Shown: in pieces, positions 7,697 through 14,392 of the stretch | Layout: each line of letters starts with the position of its first letter | Position numbering within the stretch: the first letter of the stretch is position 1 | Assembly (NCBI GenBank): GCA_036401335.1 | Contig: DASWVC010000188.1 | Location: 1-21,479 of the forward strand | Direction: 5' to 3' | DNA length: 21,479 bases | From: DASWVC01 sp036401335 | Lineage (GTDB): Bacteria > Verrucomicrobiota > Verrucomicrobiia > Chthoniobacterales > JAFAMB01 | Translations under genes and position numbers: made by a program | The notes under the pieces: model-generated | Seen by the model: only the letters and a program-made list of their open reading frames with translations | What the model was told of the DNA's origin: nothing | The model's database searches: none

Positions 7697-8452
7697 ATGG
7701 TACGTCTGATGAGGCCAGTACTGCTGTTTTCGGTGTTGTGCACGCTTTTTTCACAGGGTGCCACGGTTTGCTGGTCCGAGGAGGAACGCGGCTGGGGGAG
7801 CGTTTGGCAGCAACGAATGGCAATCGGCCAGGCAACCCTCGACGATGCGTACAAACTGGCCGTACAAGGCAAGGTCGATGATTCATTGCGGGTGATTGAC
7901 GGGATCATCCAGAGCAATCCTCGCAACTGGCGGGCCCATTTCCTGAAGGCCGCGGTGTTGGTGCTGGCCAAACGCCGGGACGAAGCGCTGCACGAGATGG
8001 ACCAAAGCATCCGCTTGGCGCAGCACAGCAATGCGTCCCCCGAAATCCTGTCCGAACTTTACCAGAGCAAAGGGCGAAGCTGCATCGACTATGGCAGGTA
8101 CCAGGATGGACGGCGCGCACTCGAAGCGGCGGTTCACCTTCAACCGGATGATCCGACCACCCTCAACGATTTGGCTTGGATGTTGGCCACGTCTCAAAAC
8201 AAGCAGGTCCGCGACGGCCGGCGTGCGCTCAGCCTTGCCACCAAAGCCTGCCGCCTCGGCCGTTGGAGTAACGCTTTCGCGCTGGACACCTTGGCAGCGG
8301 CCTATGCGGAGAACGGCCGGTTCCTCGAAGCAGTGCGCTACGAACAGTGGGCGATTCACAACCTTCGTTCGGCGGATGAAAAGATTCAGCTGAACGGGAT
8401 GCAGGACCGACTCCGACTGTATCAGGAAGGCGAACCTTACCGCGGTTTGTAG
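7697..8452 (+). CDS. Exported TPR-repeat protein
   Basis: The 251-residue product has a hydrophobic N-terminal signal segment (RPVLLFSVLCTLFSQGATVCW). It then has tetratricopeptide-like helical repeats: AYKLAVQGKVDDSLRVIDGI, NWRAHFLKAAVLVLAKRRDEAL, GRSCIDYGRYQDGRRALEAA and LDTLAAAYAENGRFLEAVRYE. The LNDLAWMLAT and ALDTLAAAYAE blocks are frequent in TPR proteins of Acidobacteria, Planctomycetes and Verrucomicrobia. TPRs serve as protein-protein scaffolds, and an envelope location follows from the signal. ATG 7697 or ATG 7709 could be the start, and neither has a Shine-Dalgarno. The gene begins in the promoter space of the divergent aspartic protease gene, so the two may be expressed together. 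A functional partnership is plausible but unproven. Confidence 0.8.
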   Translation: MVRLMRPVLLFSVLCTLFSQGATVCWSEEERGWGSVWQQRMAIGQATLDDAYKLAVQGKVDDSLRVIDGIIQSNPRNWRAHFLKAAVLVLAKRRDEALHEMDQSIRLAQHSNASPEILSELYQSKGRSCIDYGRYQDGRRALEAAVHLQPDDPTTLNDLAWMLATSQNKQVRDGRRALSLATKACRLGRWSNAFALDTLAAAYAENGRFLEAVRYEQWAIHNLRSADEKIQLNGMQDRLRLYQEGEPYRGL

Positions 8453-8667
8453 TCGGGGCGACAGGGGGGATCAATCCCGGCGGGTTAACGCCGCGGCTGC
8501 GCCGCCGGCTCTGCCGAACTAGGGTTTCATTCTGATTTTACGCTCTGGTCGGCGCGCACGTCATCGGTTGAAAAACAGGGTGAATACTACAAAAGATATG
8601 GTAATTCTTCTTATTGCAAAACGCAGGACGGTTTTCTGACTTTGCGGCTTGCTTGAAAGCTTTGAAC
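8453..8667. other. Spacer before the signalling cluster
   Basis: A GC-rich part (8476-8515) contains short inverted repeats, including CGGCG-GGTTAA-CGCCG at 8478-8493, possibly a 3' structure of the TPR gene without a T-tract. An AT-rich part (about 8521-8625) contains TTGAAA at 8568-8573 and TACAAA/GATAT-like elements downstream. This is the likely promoter region of the receiver-kinase operon, but the -35/-10 spacing is not convincing. No gene is seen. Confidence 0.35.
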
Positions 8668-9963
8668 ATGCTGAAACAACCGCTTAACGCATTGATCGTG
8701 GACGATTCCGAGGATGACACCCGGTTGATGCTGCGCGAATTCCGCCGCGCCGGCCTTGCCGTCGTGCATGAAAGGGTTGAGACGGCGGAAGCGCTTCAGG
8801 CCGCCCTCAAAAAGCAGCCGTGGGATGTTCTCTTGTCCGATTACACCATGCCGCTGTTCAGCGGGATGTCCGCCCTGCACATCACCAAGGAAAGCGGGCT
8901 GGACCTGCCCTTCCTCTTCGTCTCGGGCACGATGGGGGAAGACGTGGTGGTCGAAGCGATGCAAGCGGGCGCCGACGATTACATTGTGAAAAGCAGCGCA
9001 AAACGTTTGGTGCCCGCCGTGGAACGGGCCTTACAGGCAGCAGAAAGCCGCCGCGAGCATGAAAAGCTCAAACGCACGGTGACCCTCGAGCGCGAGCAGG
9101 CCTTTGCCCGCGTGCAGATGTCCCTTGCGGAAGTAACCGACGCAAACACGGCTCTCCAGGAATTCGCCCATGTCGCCTCCCATGACCTGCAGGAACCCCT
9201 TCGGGCGGTTGCCGGGTGCGGGCAGCTTTTGCAACGAAAGTATCTCGGCAAGCTGGACCCGCAAGCCGAACAGCTGATTCAAATGATGGTGGACGGCTCC
9301 GCCCGGATGAAGGCCATGATTGCGGGCCTGCTGGCTTTCTCTCTGGCTGGCCGGAATGAAAACCTGGAAACCATCAACGCGAACACGGCGCTGCAGCAGG
9401 CGCTTGCGCAGTTGTCTTCGGCCATCGCGGAGTCCAAAGCGGAAATCGTGGCCGCAGACCTGCCCACCCTGCGTTTCGCGAAAATTCAGCTTGTGCAAGT
9501 GCTGCAGAACCTTGTCGGCAATGCCATCAAGTACGGCAGCAGATCGACGCCGAGGATTGAGGTCAGCGCCCGGCGCCAGGAGGATGGGTGGGTCTTTCGC
9601 GTGGCGGATAACGGCATCGGTTTCGAACCCGAATATGCCGATAAGCTCTTTGAAATTTTCAAGCGGCTCCACACCCGTGAAGTTTATCCCGGGACGGGCA
9701 TCGGGCTCGCCCTGGTGAAGCGGGCGGTTGAACTGCGGGGAGGACGAATCTGGGCGGAATCGATTCCTGGTCAGGGTTCAACCTTTTTCTTTACCGTTCC
9801 GGATCGGGAACAAACGGGCGCCCAACCGGGCATTCCGGCCTTCGTCTCGGAATGGTCTGTCCAGCCGGGCTTGGGCGGCTCAGTGCGCGAACGGATGCCG
9901 GTCTCAGAAGGCGAACCGGGGCCGGCGACCAAGTCGGTTGAGGGTGGCCATGGACTTGCTTAG
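8668..9963 (+). CDS. Receiver-histidine kinase (REC-HisKA-HATPase)
   Basis: This soluble 431-residue kinase has an N-terminal receiver, the reverse of the usual hybrid order. The receiver (about 5-122) has VDDSEDD acidic residues, phospho-acceptor D58 (LLSDYTMP), S86 in FVSGT and K108 (YIVK). A coiled coil (about 123-160) leads to the HisKA helix with H172 (FAHVASHDLQEPLR). The HATPase follows, with N285 in NLVGNAIKYG, DNGIG (314-318) and GTGIGL (342-347). This kinase type resembles cyanobacterial phytochrome-class kinases that pair with Rcp1-like receivers. After the ATPase domain a 50-residue Gly/Pro/Glu-rich tail has no recognisable domain. ATG 8668 precedes the MLKQPLNALIVDD start, and an upstream TTG at 8614 is less likely. 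The last 14 bases overlap the next gene, which suggests translational coupling. It probably receives phosphate from, or is tuned by, the partner kinase. Confidence 0.9.
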   Translation: MLKQPLNALIVDDSEDDTRLMLREFRRAGLAVVHERVETAEALQAALKKQPWDVLLSDYTMPLFSGMSALHITKESGLDLPFLFVSGTMGEDVVVEAMQAGADDYIVKSSAKRLVPAVERALQAAESRREHEKLKRTVTLEREQAFARVQMSLAEVTDANTALQEFAHVASHDLQEPLRAVAGCGQLLQRKYLGKLDPQAEQLIQMMVDGSARMKAMIAGLLAFSLAGRNENLETINANTALQQALAQLSSAIAESKAEIVAADLPTLRFAKIQLVQVLQNLVGNAIKYGSRSTPRIEVSARRQEDGWVFRVADNGIGFEPEYADKLFEIFKRLHTREVYPGTGIGLALVKRAVELRGGRIWAESIPGQGSTFFFTVPDREQTGAQPGIPAFVSEWSVQPGLGGSVRERMPVSEGEPGPATKSVEGGHGLA

Positions 9964-12625
9964 CAAGTTGTTCTCCAGCGGGGGTTTCATGCCCCACGGC
10001 TCCTGTTACACCTGGGATCCGTACGTCATCTGGTTGCACGTGATCTCCGACGGTCTGATTGCCGTAGCCTACTTTTCCATTCCGCTGACGCTGCTTTACC
10101 TGGTGCGCCGCCGCAACGACCTGGCGTTCAACTGGGTTTTTCTTTGTTTTGCGGTCTTCATCGTGGCCTGCGGCGTCACGCACGTAATGGAGGTCTGGAA
10201 CATCTGGCGTCCGCTGTACTGGCTTGCGGGATTGATCAAAGCGGTGACGGCCGTTGCTTCCTTAATAACTGCGCTGGTGCTGGTTCGTTTGATGCCGCAG
10301 GCCCTGGCCTTCCCGAGCAATGAACAGCTGAGGGAGGTCAACCAGGCGTTGCAGCAACGCACCGAAGACCTGGCGCACGCCAACGTCGAATTTGAGCAAC
10401 TGGCGGCAGCGCGCCAGCAGGACGGGGCGGCACTCCGGGAAGCGCAGCGCCTGGCGCAACTGGGAAGTTGGGAATGGGTCCTCCAACCGGAGAGGATAAC
10501 GTGGTCGGAAGAACTTTACCGCACCTTCGACTGTGATCCGGGCCTGCCGCCACCCCCCTACTCGGAACAAAAAAAGATGTTTTTTCCGGAGAGTTGGGCC
10601 CGGTTGGAAGTGGCCGTGGAAAATGCCCTGCAACACGGAACGCCCTACAAACTCGACCTGGAGTTGATTCGGCCCGAGGGCACGAGCCGGTGGGTGCTTG
10701 CTCAAGGAGAAAGCGTTCGCGACGCCGACAAGCGAATTGTGGGCCTTCGGGGTACGGCCCAGGATGTTACCGAGCGCCGGCGAGTGACCCAGGAGCTCAC
10801 GGACCTCTACGAGCATGCGCCGTGCGGCTATCATTCGATTGACCCGGAAGGCGTCTTCCTGCGGATCAATGAGACGGAACTTTCCTGGCTCGGTTTCACC
10901 CGGGAAGAGGTGATTGGGAAGATGCGTTTTGTCGACCTTTTGCCTCCCGGGAGCAAAGCCGCCTTTGAGGCGAACTATGCCCGATTTAAAACCAAGGGCT
11001 GGATCGGGGACCTGGAATTCGAGCTGGTGCGCAAGGACGGCACGGTTTTACGGGCGTTGGTTAACGCAACCGCGGTCATGGATGGCAAAGGCGACTTCCT
11101 GAAGAGCCGCGCCACCGTCTACGACATTACCGAGCGAATCCAGGCGGAGGAGATGCGGCGCAAACAGGCGCAGCTTCTGGATTTGGCGCATGACGCGATC
11201 TTTACCCGGGATGCGAACGGCTGCATCAGCTCCTGGAACCCGGCGGCCGAGCGACGGTACGGCTGGAGCCGGCAAGAAGTTCTCGGCCAACCTGCCCATG
11301 CGTTCCTGCATACCTGCTTCCCCCAGCCTTTGGAAGGGATCAACGCCGTCCTGCTCGAGACAAATTACTGGGAGGGAGAACTGCAGCACACCACTCGGGA
11401 CGGGAGCCAGATCACGGTGGCGAGCAGGTGGTTGCTACAGCGCGACCCGCATGGCCGCCCGGCCGGCACCCTGGAAATTAACCGTGACATCACGGAACGC
11501 GAGCGAGCGAGGCAGGCGCTGAGGGAGAGTGAAGAACGTTTCCGTTTCGCCCTTAGCGGCTCTCACATCACCGTCTTCAACCAGGACCGGCAGTTGCGGT
11601 ATTCCTGGATTCACAACGCCGGGATGGACGATTACCGGAATGGCGCCTGCCTCGGACGAACGGATGCCGAAATTCTGGGCGGCGAAGCCGGCGCTCCGTT
11701 GATGGCGATCAAGCAACGGGTCCTCGACACCGGGATCGGCATCCGGACCGAAACGTCGGTTACCGCCCGGGGCGAACAGCGTTTTCTGGATCTGACCATT
11801 GAGCCCCTCCGCGATGTTACCGGCGCTACGGTGGGCCTCACGTGCGCCAGCACGGACGTTTCCGCCCTGCGACGGTCGGAGCGGGAGGTCCGTGCACTCA
11901 ACGCAACCCTCGAGCAGCGCGTTCAGGAACGAACCGTCCAGCTGGAAGCAACCAACAAGGAGCTCGAAGCCTTCTCCTACTCCGTTTCCCATGACCTCCG
12001 TGCGCCTTTGCGAAGCATCGACGGATTTAGCGAGATCCTGCTGGAAGACCATGGCAGCAGGCTCGACCCCGAGGGAACGGATTGCGTGCAGCGCATCCGC
12101 GCCGCCAGCCGCCGCATGGCTCAATTGATCGAGGACCTCTTGGACCTGTCGAAAGTCACACGCGCCGAACTGCAATCCGCCCCGGTCAATTTGACCGAGT
12201 TGGTCCGGTCGGTCGCCGATGGGTTACAGGGGACCGAGCCGGAGCGGCGCGTCCAGTGGGTGATCGCGCCGGATGCGGTGGCCCCCAAGGCCGATGGCCG
12301 TTTGTTGCGCATCGTGTTTGAGAACCTGCTCGGCAACGCTTGGAAGTTTGTCCGGAGGCAGGCTGTGCCGACAATCGAGTTTGGCGCAATGGAACGTGAC
12401 GGCGCTGCCGCTTGGTATGTCCGGGACAACGGAGCCGGGTTCGACATGGCTTACGAAAAAAAACTTTTCTGCGCCTTCCAGCGGCTTCATGCCGCCTCCG
12501 AGTACCCGGGCACCGGCATCGGCCTGGTAACGGTCCAGCGGATCATCCACCGGCACGGCGGCCGGGTGTGGGCAGAGGGCGCGGTGGGAAAAGGCGCAAC
12601 CTTTTATTTTACGCTGCCGGCGTAG
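9950..12625 (+). CDS. Ethylene-receptor-like multi-PAS histidine kinase
   Basis: This is an 891-residue membrane sensor kinase. Residues 1-120 contain three helices (about 25-51, 57-83 and 88-116) that align without gaps to the ethylene-binding domain of plant ETR1. They include ISDGLIAVAYFSIP and FIVACGVTH. D34, Y41, I44, P45, I71, C74 and H78 stand where ETR1 has D25, Y32, I35, P36, I62, C65 and H69, the Cu(I)/ethylene-binding set. A coiled linker (121-165) leads to four PAS domains (about 166-275, 284-395, 405-516 and 524-638). The HisKA follows, with H681 (SVSHDLRAPLR), and then the HATPase with N796, DNGAG (826-830) and GTGIGL (854-859). There is no GAF domain, unlike ETR1. ATG 9950 is chosen because GAGGGTGG lies just upstream and the domain begins there. 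The open frame back to 9728 lies inside the previous gene. The kinase fold is certain. Ethylene as ligand is an inference, since other small ligands or copper sensing are possible. Confidence 0.92.
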   Translation: MDLLSKLFSSGGFMPHGSCYTWDPYVIWLHVISDGLIAVAYFSIPLTLLYLVRRRNDLAFNWVFLCFAVFIVACGVTHVMEVWNIWRPLYWLAGLIKAVTAVASLITALVLVRLMPQALAFPSNEQLREVNQALQQRTEDLAHANVEFEQLAAARQQDGAALREAQRLAQLGSWEWVLQPERITWSEELYRTFDCDPGLPPPPYSEQKKMFFPESWARLEVAVENALQHGTPYKLDLELIRPEGTSRWVLAQGESVRDADKRIVGLRGTAQDVTERRRVTQELTDLYEHAPCGYHSIDPEGVFLRINETELSWLGFTREEVIGKMRFVDLLPPGSKAAFEANYARFKTKGWIGDLEFELVRKDGTVLRALVNATAVMDGKGDFLKSRATVYDITERIQAEEMRRKQAQLLDLAHDAIFTRDANGCISSWNPAAERRYGWSRQEVLGQPAHAFLHTCFPQPLEGINAVLLETNYWEGELQHTTRDGSQITVASRWLLQRDPHGRPAGTLEINRDITERERARQALRESEERFRFALSGSHITVFNQDRQLRYSWIHNAGMDDYRNGACLGRTDAEILGGEAGAPLMAIKQRVLDTGIGIRTETSVTARGEQRFLDLTIEPLRDVTGATVGLTCASTDVSALRRSEREVRALNATLEQRVQERTVQLEATNKELEAFSYSVSHDLRAPLRSIDGFSEILLEDHGSRLDPEGTDCVQRIRAASRRMAQLIEDLLDLSKVTRAELQSAPVNLTELVRSVADGLQGTEPERRVQWVIAPDAVAPKADGRLLRIVFENLLGNAWKFVRRQAVPTIEFGAMERDGAAAWYVRDNGAGFDMAYEKKLFCAFQRLHAASEYPGTGIGLVTVQRIIHRHGGRVWAEGAVGKGATFYFTLPA

Positions 12626-12952
12626 CCAAGCAGGTGCCGGGGGCGTGACGGCGCCTCCCTTAAAGCAGGGCTTCTTGGAAAGGACTTCGGACCACTCCTC
12701 CCAAAGTGCGTTTGGACCCCGCCCCTTCGCGTTGGGTGAATGAAGGCTTGAGGGTCGGTTCGCCCCATCGACCGAAAACGAAGGCGGGCGTTTACGGGCA
12801 ACCGCCCCGGCGGCGAAGGGACTCGCCGCCCTACCGGGCCACCGCTCGAATCCGGTAACCCTCTACCTCCCCACACCTTGCTTTCTTAGTGCCATCGGCG
12901 TGCCGGCGAATGGCATTGCTACCATTCCTGGCATTGGTACAAGCGCTACAAC
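12626..12952. other. Intergenic region with palindromes, no gene
   Basis: This 327-base spacer lies between two convergent genes. It contains GC-rich inverted repeats (see the separate entry at 12809-12830), plus a weaker pair around GGTCG...CGACC near 12754-12776. No convincing open frame, tRNA or intrinsic terminator with a T-tract was found. The short frames here have no coding character. Confidence 0.5.
12809..12830. repeat. REP-like palindrome (GGCGGCGA-n6-TCGCCGCC)
   Basis: A perfect 8-bp inverted repeat with a 6-base loop (AGGGAC) is followed by CTACC. Read on the other strand it is GGTAGGGCGGCGAGTCCC, a motif I recognise as a common intergenic repeat in Verrucomicrobia-type genomes. 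Only this copy is present in the window, so repetitiveness cannot be shown here. It lies between convergent genes, a typical REP location, and could also serve as a bidirectional 3' stem. Confidence 0.5.
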
Positions 12953-14071
12953 TCAACTCCGTCCCAGCACTTCGGCCGCCCAGGCGGTGCCTTCCACCCG
13001 GGCTCGGATTTTTTGGAAGGCCGTGTCGCGAGTCGTCGAAGCATCATCGCTGAAGGGCGAGAACCCGCAGTCGTCCGTTGTGCCCAGGCGCTCGATGGGG
13101 ATGTACCTGGCCGCTTCCAGGATGCGGTCACGGATTTCCTGCGGTCTCTCAATGCGTGAATCGATCGGATCGACCACCCCGATAAACACCCGTTGGTCCG
13201 GTTTCAGGTGCTCCCGGATGATTTGGTAAACGCGCACACGATCGGGTTCGCCGGCGGTAGCCACGTAAAAGTTACCTGCCTTCACTTCAAACAAGCTGGG
13301 CAACAGTTCCGCGTAATCGACGTCGGCGCTGTGGGTCGAGTCGCAATCGCTGCCCGGGCAGGTGTGCACGCCGATGCGTTGACGGTCCTCGGCCGTAAAG
13401 CGGTTCAGGACCAGGTTGATCAGGTGGATGAAATTGGCGAGGAGCTGGCCGGAAGGGTCCAATTTGATCGAGAGCCGTCCCTCGGTGAAATCGATCTGAA
13501 CTTTGTGCGCACCCTTTTGGAGGCACCGGCGCACTTCGGTCTCATGTTCGTTAAGCAAGTCTTCAATGAAGGCTTCCCGCGGGTAACCCGGAAGTTCGTG
13601 AGGGGGGTAGAGCAGGCTTAAGGCAGACGGGGAGATCACGGCCTGCTTAACGGGCACATGGGCGTAGTGCCGTGCCACGTCCAAGTAGCGGTCGGCGTAG
13701 ACGTTGTAGTGGAAAGGACCCGCCGTCAGCCGGGGCAATTGACGGCGATGACCGTCGACAAATGGAAGGGTGAAACCATCGGGAGCGAAATTGGGCAGTC
13801 CATGGACGGCATAGGTGGCAAAACTATGGTATTTTGTTTGTTCCCCATCGCTAATGACGGGAGATCCAGTGGCCTCAAAGCGTTTGACGGTGTCGCCGAC
13901 CGCCTCATCCGCCAACGCAGCCAAGTCTTCCTCAGAAAGCTGCCCGGCAGCACACGCCTTGAAAGCTTCAATCAGCGCCTCAGGCCGTGGAATGCTGCCG
14001 ATGGGCTCCGTGGGAATTCCCGCCGTCAGCGGTCGATTGGTGGACGGAAGGCTCAATGGCGTCACGTGCAT
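12953..14071 (-). CDS. Core-MetE-like cobalamin-independent methionine synthase family protein
   Basis: The 372-residue product has only the C-terminal (catalytic) barrel of cobalamin-independent methionine synthase (COG0620, UROD/MetE-like). It lacks the N-terminal folate-binding duplicate found in about 750-residue MetE. Visible landmarks are TEPIGSIPRP (21-30), matching the VGSxPRP start of the catalytic domain. Then comes ISDGEQTK, then IDFTEGRLSIK, the zinc-ligand pair H236-x-C238 (GVHTCPGSDC), a candidate ligand E275 (TAGEPDR), GVVDP (298-302) and C335 (TTDDCGFSPF). Such short forms methylate homocysteine with donors other than triglutamyl-folate, or act on other thiols, as epoxyalkane:coenzyme M transferases do. 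The substrate is therefore open. ATG 14071 is used, with no Shine-Dalgarno visible. The gene stands alone, convergent with the kinase on its left and divergent from the genes on its right. Confidence 0.85.
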   Translation of the reverse strand: MHVTPLSLPSTNRPLTAGIPTEPIGSIPRPEALIEAFKACAAGQLSEEDLAALADEAVGDTVKRFEATGSPVISDGEQTKYHSFATYAVHGLPNFAPDGFTLPFVDGHRRQLPRLTAGPFHYNVYADRYLDVARHYAHVPVKQAVISPSALSLLYPPHELPGYPREAFIEDLLNEHETEVRRCLQKGAHKVQIDFTEGRLSIKLDPSGQLLANFIHLINLVLNRFTAEDRQRIGVHTCPGSDCDSTHSADVDYAELLPSLFEVKAGNFYVATAGEPDRVRVYQIIREHLKPDQRVFIGVVDPIDSRIERPQEIRDRILEAARYIPIERLGTTDDCGFSPFSDDASTTRDTAFQKIRARVEGTAWAAEVLGRS

Positions 14072-14392
14072 GGCTGTGAGGGGTCAACGACCGGCCATTT
14101 AGCCGCCCTTGTTGCAGGAAGCAAAATGAACTGGGCATGGACCTTTAAACATTTACAAACGGTTGCTTTTGCAATACTGGATATATTACTAGACGGATTT
14201 CAGGAGATTCCACTATTACTACTAGGGTTTATTCCCTGCAAGCACCTTGTGAACCGGCGATTGTTCGTGGGAATCACCACCGGTTGCGGTATTCTGGCCA
14301 TTGCCCCAGGGACATTGGTTTTCCGCCGTTAAACCCTGCACAATGTTTGCCTTCAAAGGCCGTTGTGGCCGGCCTGGTTCAAAAAGGCGCCC
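14072..14392. promoter_or_regulatory. Divergent spacer between the methyltransferase and multi-PAS kinase genes
   Basis: This 321-base region is AT-richer than its surroundings between about 14145 and 14235 and probably holds promoters for both directions. TTGC-type and TATATTAC-like elements occur near 14160-14195, but no pair has convincing spacing. It also contains the candidate small membrane protein gene at 14126-14332. Confidence 0.35.
14126..14332 (+). CDS. Candidate 68-residue membrane protein
   Basis: An ATG at 14126 is preceded by GCAGGAAGCAAA, a strong Shine-Dalgarno at good spacing, better than most starts in this window. The product has two hydrophobic stretches (about 12-37, VAFAILDILL...LLLLGFI, and 47-66, FVGITTGCGILAIAPGTLVF). 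These are separated by a short basic hinge CKHLVNRR, as expected for a two-helix hairpin. It ends with the basic tail FRR. The codons are AT-rich (ATA, TTA, CTA) and unlike the neighbours. That may indicate recent acquisition, or that this is simply an AT-rich spacer read by chance. The downstream multi-PAS kinase starts 60 bases later on the same strand. No family is recognised and no function is assigned. Confidence 0.38.
   Translation: MNWAWTFKHLQTVAFAILDILLDGFQEIPLLLLGFIPCKHLVNRRLFVGITTGCGILAIAPGTLVFRR

Noticed and set aside
8476..8515. Intrinsic terminator after the TPR gene
   Set aside because: Short GC stems are present but no run of T follows and the stems are only about 5 bp.
13658..14125. 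Plus-strand frame continuing upstream of the small membrane protein
   Set aside because: This part overlaps the methyltransferase gene antisense and lacks coding character. Only the end from ATG 14126, with its own ribosome binding site, is retained as a candidate.
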